Source: Thermoplasmata archaeon (lineage in GTDB: Archaea; Thermoplasmatota; Thermoplasmata; Thermoplasmatales; GCA-001856825). From it: a stretch of DNA of 12,734 nt. The notes below the pieces were generated by a model. It had not been told where the DNA came from. It saw only the letters and a list, made by a program, of their open reading frames with translations, and made no database searches. Of this stretch, positions 8,857 to 12,734 are shown piece by piece. The first letter of the stretch is position 1. The number at the start of each line of letters is the position of its first letter. The DNA lies in assembly GCA_021831005.1 (NCBI GenBank), contig JAKBNO010000067.1:1-12734 (forward strand), given 5' to 3'. Both the position numbers and the translations under genes were made by a program.

Positions 8857-9395
8857 ACTGAGTCCAGTTTAGCAAGCCTTATGTCTTTTCTTTTGCGTTC
8901 CAGGTATTTGTAAACGGTGCTGTGCTGGTTACCTCTAAGTATCATCAGGACACTCTCCCTTGAAATTTGGTTCTGCACATAATCCCCGATGAGCGAGGCA
9001 GTGTTTCCATAGATTGAGACATAGGACTCAGAGAGCTCTTCGATTAGCTTCCTTGTCTTTCCCCCGGTCCCAATCAGTCTTGCCTTTACTGTCTTGGCTC
9101 TCTTTGAATTCTTTCCCGTGAAATCCTTGAGGTCGATTACTTCAAGATACGTCCCAGTATCAAAGAGCCGGAAGGCTCTCTGAGGCGAGAATCCGCGTCC
9201 AATTGCCCTTATCACATCCCTTGTCTTGAGGGACATCTCCGGATCGTTTGACTTGCTATCGTCTATTACCACGTCTCCGCTTGCAGAATCGATTGTGATG
9301 CCCACCTGCGACATTTTTTCTATCTCAGCCTTTGTCTCGCCATTCTTTCCCACCAAAACTCCGATCCTTTCCTGAGGAATCTTAACGGTATACAT
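8853..9395 (-). CDS. KH-domain RNA-binding protein, archaeal Dim2/Pno1-like
   Basis: Archaeal counterpart of eukaryotic Dim2/Pno1 (Krr1-like), which binds near the 3' end of small-subunit rRNA during maturation. The 180-residue protein has two KH modules. The first carries a canonical GxxG loop (VGKNGE, 15-20) followed by TKAEIEKMSQVGITID. The second contains LIGTGGKTRKLIEEL (107-121). IGRGFSPQRAFRLF lies between them, as expected for this family. ATG 9395 is preferred: it follows GGTGAG, close to the complement of the 16S tail, and overlaps the RIO gene by 14 bases. A TTG at 9407 is possible. It is the last gene of the aIF1A-RIO-KH operon. Its role is known by family; direct 16S binding here is inference. 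Confidence 0.93.
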   Translation of the reverse strand: MYTVKIPQERIGVLVGKNGETKAEIEKMSQVGITIDSASGDVVIDDSKSNDPEMSLKTRDVIRAIGRGFSPQRAFRLFDTGTYLEVIDLKDFTGKNSKRAKTVKARLIGTGGKTRKLIEELSESYVSIYGNTASLIGDYVQNQISRESVLMILRGNQHSTVYKYLERKRKDIRLAKLDSV

Positions 9396-10131
9396 TTGAC
9401 TCACCAACGCTGTATTTCAGTACTCTTGCTTCGTCAAGCTTATACCCAAATTTATTAAAAAATTTTGTCATTATGCCAATGTCCCTCTTGAGCAGTACCT
9501 TCGACATAACATCGTTGGTATCAAGCGCCTGGGCAATGTCAATCACGTAAGGTTTCTTCCTGTGTATCAGGAAATTGTACTCGCTCAAATCGCCGTGGAC
9601 TAACTCTGCCTTGGTGTACAGGGTTCTGATTGAGTGAAGTGACTGTTTAACGATTTCGTCCGTGATTTCGCAGTCCTTCATGAGCGGTGCAGGTATCCGT
9701 TTCGTGCCTACATACTGCATTACGAGAACGTTTCCAACAACCTTTATCGGCTTCGGTGCCAAGACTCCAGCAGCATTGGCAATGTCCAGGTTCCTGTATT
9801 CCCTGTGAGCCCATTGGACAATGAATTTTCGCTTGTTGCCAGTGGTGTCGATCCCCCACCTCTGACCGGCATATCTCTCAATATTCTTGAATGTGGACGC
9901 GACAGTCTTATAGATCTTCACGGCGAAATACTTGTTTCCTTTCGACGCAGCGAATACTAGGCTCTCTTTTCCGGACGCAATAGGAAATTCAAACCTTCCA
10001 ATCGTTCCGTCAGTGAACAATTTGTAAATGTTCATTATAGTAAACTTGTCGAACACATAACCAAAGACCTTCTGAGTCTCCTTGTGGCGGGCTTCGACTT
10101 TCTCTCTACCTTCAGAATCACTTGAAAACAT
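9382..10131 (-). CDS. rio1: RIO-type serine/threonine protein kinase/ATPase (Rio1 family)
   Basis: Atypical kinase/ATPase involved in late 40S/30S subunit maturation. The 249-residue length suits an archaeal Rio1. Motifs are the flexible nucleotide loop IASGKESLVF (51-60), Lys72 in AVKIYK, the catalytic loop VHGDLSEYN (178-186; Asp181 and Asn186) and the metal-binding Asp198 in VIDIAQA. The latter two variants are diagnostic of RIO kinases. ATG 10131 lies within the end of the aIF1A gene (14-base overlap) and has GGAG seven bases upstream. The downstream KH gene overlaps it by another 14 bases. Rio2 would carry an N-terminal winged helix, which is absent. Confidence 0.95.
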   Translation of the reverse strand: MFSSDSEGREKVEARHKETQKVFGYVFDKFTIMNIYKLFTDGTIGRFEFPIASGKESLVFAASKGNKYFAVKIYKTVASTFKNIERYAGQRWGIDTTGNKRKFIVQWAHREYRNLDIANAAGVLAPKPIKVVGNVLVMQYVGTKRIPAPLMKDCEITDEIVKQSLHSIRTLYTKAELVHGDLSEYNFLIHRKKPYVIDIAQALDTNDVMSKVLLKRDIGIMTKFFNKFGYKLDEARVLKYSVGESNVYR

Positions 10132-10444
10132 CCAGGATCTCCGGCAGAATCTGGTTTCTTGAGAGATAAGTTGCCTGTGTCTTGGTATACCTGAAATTCA
10201 CGTCAGCTCTTTCCTGTTGAAAACTCCACGGTTTGACAATGACTAGATCTCCTTCCCTCATCCACATTCTCTTCCTAATCTTTCCGGGTATCCTTCCGGT
10301 TCTGGTTTTTCCATCTGCACACATCACCGTAAGTCTCGAGCTTCCAAGGAGTTTCTCAACTATACCGAACATCTCCCCCTTGTTAGGGTTTGGGAGAATA
10401 ACTCTCGAGATTTCCTCTGTGTAGTCTTTTTCTTGGTAAGGCAC
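10118..10444 (-). CDS. eif1A: Translation initiation factor aIF1A
   Basis: Small-subunit initiation factor of the S1/IF1 OB-fold family, homologous to eukaryotic eIF1A and bacterial IF1; it helps recruit initiator tRNA and keep the A site free. The 108-residue length is typical. Characteristic stretches are GIVEKLLGSSRLTVMCADGK (27-46), TGRIPGKIRKRMW (49-61) and EGDLVIVKPWSFQ (64-76), followed by the usual DVNFRYT. The start is a GTG at 10444, fixed by a strong TATA box about 25 bases upstream; the mRNA is therefore leaderless with a non-ATG start. It heads the operon with RIO and KH proteins, an arrangement that recurs in archaea. Confidence 0.96.
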   Translation of the reverse strand: MPYQEKDYTEEISRVILPNPNKGEMFGIVEKLLGSSRLTVMCADGKTRTGRIPGKIRKRMWMREGDLVIVKPWSFQQERADVNFRYTKTQATYLSRNQILPEILDVFK

Positions 10445-10464
10445 TGTCCTCTTAATCGGTCGAC

Positions 10465-10474
10465 TTTATATAAA
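10465..10474 (-). promoter_or_regulatory. TATA box of the aIF1A-RIO-KH operon
   Basis: TTTATATAAA, the best TATA match in the window, is centred about 25 bases before the aIF1A GTG start. It explains the three overlapping genes as one transcript. Confidence 0.7.
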
Positions 10475-10582
10475 TGTTCCCAAATTATTTTTGAGCGATT
10501 TCCAATTAGTCCAAATGACAAGACAAAAGGTTAAAATCTCAAATCTTGTGGAAGTCCCTGGAAACAAAAAGAGGGGATATAA

Positions 10583-10792
10583 ATGGAAAATAGTAGGGAT
10601 TACATCGTTGGTGATCTCGACCCTAGATCGCGGCCAGTATTTGAAGAACTATTCAAGAAATACAATGGAGTTCAAAATTCGTGCTGGTGTGTGTATTATC
10701 ATAAGGACACACGAAAAGGGTTCGAAATTGTTTCCGATTTTGGGAGAAGCAATGTCCTAGTAAGAAAAATAGTCGATCCTATTTCAAAATGA
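10583..10792 (+). pseudogene. Truncated GNAT-acetyltransferase-like fragment
   Basis: A 69-residue ORF. The stretch LFKKYNGVQNSCWCVYYHK (residues 23-41) resembles the N-terminal region of a subgroup of GNAT acetyltransferases, where a CWC motif precedes the acetyl-CoA fold. The following FGRSNVLV resembles the next conserved strand. It then stops about 100 residues short of the family, and no acetyl-CoA-binding segment is visible downstream. ATG 10583 has GAGGGG eight bases ahead, so translation looks possible. Most likely a decayed remnant, though a short free-standing protein cannot be excluded. The family call rests on pattern memory of the CWC region and is tentative. Confidence 0.4.
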
Positions 10793-11139
10793 TCTGAACC
10801 TATGTTTTATTCTCCTTTGTCATTTCTCCTTTGTCATTTTAGCTTCTCAATATTGTTGATAAAGATTGAGATACTTGAGCATCTAGCTTATTTCTTTTAT
10901 GTTTCAGAGAATTTGACTGAATCGTTTTTCTACCAGTTTAGATTATTTCATTCCATATGCGATTAAACTTATAGTCCCTATACGATAAAGCATTTCTGAA
11001 ACTCTAAATCCGGCCTTATCTGTTGTTGTACCTTCTAATGAGGTTAGGCAAATTATGACTACCCGGGGTTATTTCACGAAGGACAATTCAGTCTTCACTA
11101 CATAGCTCACTTCCAGTTTTTTAGAGCTCTGTCATTATA
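10793..11139 (+). other. Intergenic AT-rich stretch without a supported gene
   Basis: About 350 bases with stops in every frame and no tRNA or rRNA landmark. It holds the 14-bp tandem repeat listed separately and a weak 7-bp inverted repeat (10845-10851 with 10865-10871). No continuation of the acetyltransferase-like fragment is visible. It reads as decayed or non-coding sequence. Confidence 0.5.
10811..10838 (+). repeat. Perfect 14-bp tandem duplication
   Basis: TCTCCTTTGTCATT occurs twice head to tail (10811-10824 and 10825-10838) with no spacer, just after the truncated acetyltransferase-like ORF. Two copies fit replication slippage or a repaired break rather than a functional array. Confidence 0.9.
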
Positions 11140-11148
11140 TTTATATAG
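11140..11148 (+). promoter_or_regulatory. Candidate TATA box upstream of micro-ORFs and the orphan membrane protein
   Basis: TTTATATAG is centred about 31 bases before the ATG at 11175, which begins the first of several overlapping short frames. The GTG of the membrane protein lies 165 bases downstream, so if this promoter drives it the leader is unusually long for this genome. Confidence 0.4.
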
Positions 11149-11174
11149 TCCAAAGACCATAAACAAGCTAGGCG

Positions 11175-11316
11175 ATGACACGATTAAAAAAAAATCGATA
11201 ATGGTGTCTATGACTTTCTTATGATTGTCAATTTTGGTGCAGTCATGGCAAGTCAACAGGAGTCACATGGGAAAACTCGTACTACAATTGGAGCTACTGT
11301 AATCCATAGGTGTTAG
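11175..11316 (+). pseudogene. Small ORF interrupted at a nine-A run
   Basis: From ATG 11175 the frame reads MTRLKKNR and stops. Removing one A from the run at 11186-11194 makes the frame continue through KIDNGVYDFLM into an ORF that is otherwise open from ATG 11221 (31 residues, including MASQQESHGKTRTTIGATVI) to TAG at 11316, giving 46 residues in all. The stop overlaps the GTG of the membrane gene. I do not recognise the peptide. It may be a broken short gene, transcriptional slippage or chance. Confidence 0.25.
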
Positions 11317-11762
11317 CGTTGAGAGTTAAGATCAGCCTGACAGTTGTGTTCATTGCGATCCCTTTATTTTTATGGGGATATTCTTCTATTTTTCTTGTTG
11401 CTAGATATGAGTTTGCTGCTGGTCCCGCTTTTAGAAGCACTGAGACTTACTTCTGGGGTCTTTACCTTATAACGGTCGTATCAGCCATGATCCTCAGCTA
11501 TATCATTGCTGCCGTGAAAAGTATCGCACATAATATAAACAATAAAAAATTAATCCCTGGAGGTAGCTTACTATGGATAACTTTTGCAGTTGGGTATTCC
11601 ATTCTCACCGTGCGTTATACCGTCCTCCCCCCTCCAGTCCAGGGCGGTCCTCCACCAGAAAACCCTTTCATTCTTTTCTCATGGGTGGTGTTACTTACTC
11701 TTAATCTGGTAGTCGCCTTGATGCTCCTATTCTTTAATTCGAGAGCAAAGTTCTGGAGGTGA
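11310..11762 (+). CDS. Orphan four-helix membrane protein
   Basis: I do not recognise a family. The 150 residues contain four likely membrane helices, at about 7-30 (SLTVVFIAIPLFLWGY), 46-69 (FWGLYLITVVSAMILSYIIA), 86-104 (SLLWITFAVGYSIL) and 119-142 (LFSWVVLLTLNLVVALMLLF). A Pro-rich outer loop (PPPVQGGPPPENP) separates helices 3 and 4, and the end is basic. The start is a GTG with no clear ribosome binding site. A TAG lies immediately upstream in frame, so the ORF cannot extend. No neighbour suggests a function. The consistent helix pattern over the whole ORF supports coding; expression is unproven. Confidence 0.6.
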   Translation: MLALRVKISLTVVFIAIPLFLWGYSSIFLVARYEFAAGPAFRSTETYFWGLYLITVVSAMILSYIIAAVKSIAHNINNKKLIPGGSLLWITFAVGYSILTVRYTVLPPPVQGGPPPENPFILFSWVVLLTLNLVVALMLLFFNSRAKFWR

Positions 11763-12036
11763 TTGGAAATGTCCGATTCTTAATCTAGTTAAACACCCTT
11801 TTCACTTAAACTATGGCTGGACTAGCGGTTAAATCCGATATCACAATCTGAAGTTATTCCGCATATTTCCGGATACCACTTTCTTGTTTCAAGATAGACG
11901 GGATGTCTCACAAGAACAGGGGAGTTGTCTAGAGTAATAAAGGATCCGGGCTTGTAAAGTAAACGGCTGATTCGTTGCCAGAAACAATGAGGAATTCTCT
12001 GTTTGATAGTTTGAATCTTTGTACTTCCTTATCTAC

Positions 12037-12570
12037 CTAAATATTAACCAGCGATAGTAAAGGTAGTTTTGTTCCCATTATGATCTTCTTTATTCTTTCT
12101 GGATCCCCCTTCATCTCGGGCAGTGTTTCCTCTGCCGTATGCCACAACTCCTCCTTGCTGGCGGGACAGAAATTTGGAAGCTCCTGGTACTTCGGTGCGT
12201 TCCATATCCATTCGTCAGGATTGAATTCGGGGGAATATGCTGGAATGCGCCTCGTGATCATGCGGTCATTGTGGTCGAAGAGGAATTTCTTGACGTTTTC
12301 ACTCCTGTGAATCACGATGTTGTCCCAGAAGACGCAGACGAATCCCCTGATTTCGAAGAGAAGCTGTTCGAGGAATGTAATGATATCTAGGTCCCTCATG
12401 CTTTCATACTTTATGGCAAAGAACAGTTCTCCGTCTTCACTCACAGCAGAAACGATGGATATCTTATCCCTGGCTTCCTTCATGCTCATCTGGGGCCTCT
12501 TACCCCTTATGGACCAGGTCCTGCGAACGTTGGGTCTGCTCTGCATACCAGATTTGAATAAAAAGGTCAT
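12037..12570 (-). pseudogene. IS630-family transposase remnant, N-terminus and first catalytic Asp lost
   Basis: The 177-residue ORF matches the C-terminal DDE domain of IS630/Tc1-type transposases. PNVRRTWSIRGKRP (13-26) is typical of the strand after the first Asp, FWDNIVIHRSENVKKFL (81-97) holds the second Asp (Asp83), and PAYSPEFNPDEWIW (110-123) holds the final Glu120. Where the family has a DES/DEA motif ahead of the PNVRRTW stretch, this copy reads FKS, so the first catalytic Asp is gone. The N-terminal helix-turn-helix half is absent: the minus strand from 12571 to the window end gives no recognisable transposase in any frame. A full enzyme would be roughly twice as long. It is a dead copy and marks this end of the window as accessory DNA. 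Confidence 0.85.
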
Positions 12571-12615
12571 ACATACCTAAAAAGCTGTAAGAATCAGAAA
12601 CGGAATGACGGTTCA

Positions 12616-12625
12616 TTAAAATATC
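12616..12625 (+). promoter_or_regulatory. Probable TATA box of the gene leaving the window
   Basis: TTAAAATATC is centred about 27 bases before ATG 12648, the same spacing as other first genes here. It supports a leaderless start there. Confidence 0.4.
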
Positions 12626-12647
12626 AAATATCGTTATTCCAGAAGAA

Positions 12648-12734
12648 ATGCCTACACCTCTGGAAGAATATGTACGTAAATCGATGGAAACCGTGAATTC
12701 TAAGGAAGATCTAGAGAAGATGAGGATGTCCGTT
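12648..12734 (+). CDS. Start of an unidentified gene, truncated by the window edge
   Basis: An open frame of 29 codons begins at ATG 12648 (MPTPLEEYVRKSMETVNSKE...) and runs off the end without a stop. The composition is charged and helical. A TATA-like box at the leaderless distance supports the start. It is too short to assign a family. It occupies the place where the missing N-terminal half of the transposase on the other strand would lie, so it belongs to whatever replaced that half. Confidence 0.45.
   Translation, partial: MPTPLEEYVRKSMETVNSKEDLEKMRMSV

Noticed and set aside
10491..10760. An 89-residue ORF overlapping the acetyltransferase-like fragment
   Set aside because: It is in a different frame, has no recognisable motif, and its start region lies in the promoter zone of the aIF1A operon.
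10845..10871. 7-bp inverted repeat with a 13-base loop
   Set aside because: Short and AT-rich, no T-run follows, and such pairs arise easily by chance in this composition.
12080..12580. Several plus-strand open frames opposite the IS630 remnant
   Set aside because: The minus-strand product has transposase motifs; the opposite frames show none.

Overview
This window reads as chromosomal DNA of an acidophilic archaeon of the Thermoplasmatales type. The evidence is an archaeal 16S rRNA gene standing alone with no linked 23S or 5S gene, a gapdh-radA pair, the small subunit of D-family DNA polymerase, an aIF1A-RIO-KH operon, and TATA boxes that mostly sit 24-34 bases ahead of start codons, as expected for leaderless or nearly leaderless mRNAs. 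The order-level assignment is inference. A search with the 16S gene (2688-4160) would settle it.

Layout. Positions 1-2295 hold the end of a respiratory operon: a Rieske iron-sulfur protein whose beginning lies outside the window, then a long cytochrome b. Together they suggest a bc1-like quinol-oxidising complex. A T-rich terminator follows. From about 2495 to 4201 lies a self-contained 16S transcription unit with TATA box, structured leader, a perfect 13-bp processing stem around the gene, and a T-run terminator. At 4273-4741 is a small membrane-anchored protein that looks frameshifted. At 4893-6864 are the overlapping genes for type II glyceraldehyde-3-phosphate dehydrogenase and the recombinase RadA. 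Facing them is DNA polymerase D small subunit (DP1), which is divergent from a DUF99/endonuclease dU-type gene. That gene collides tail to tail with the aIF1A-RIO-KH operon, sharing a CTAG that supplies the stop codon on both strands.

From about 10500 to the end the DNA changes character. Gene density falls, and it holds gene remnants (a GNAT-like N-terminus and an IS630 transposase that has lost its N-terminal half and first catalytic Asp), an orphan four-helix membrane protein preceded by overlapping micro-ORFs, and the start of an unidentified gene that runs off the edge. This looks like an accessory, decaying segment.

Functionally the conserved part combines energy metabolism, DNA repair and replication (RadA, DP1, probably the DUF99 nuclease) and small-subunit biogenesis with initiation (16S, KH/Dim2-like, RIO, aIF1A). 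I see no convincing undescribed multi-gene system. The best leads are the altered Qo motif and C-terminal extension of cytochrome b, the shared CTAG stop, the 16S processing architecture, and two candidate frameshifts at homopolymers.
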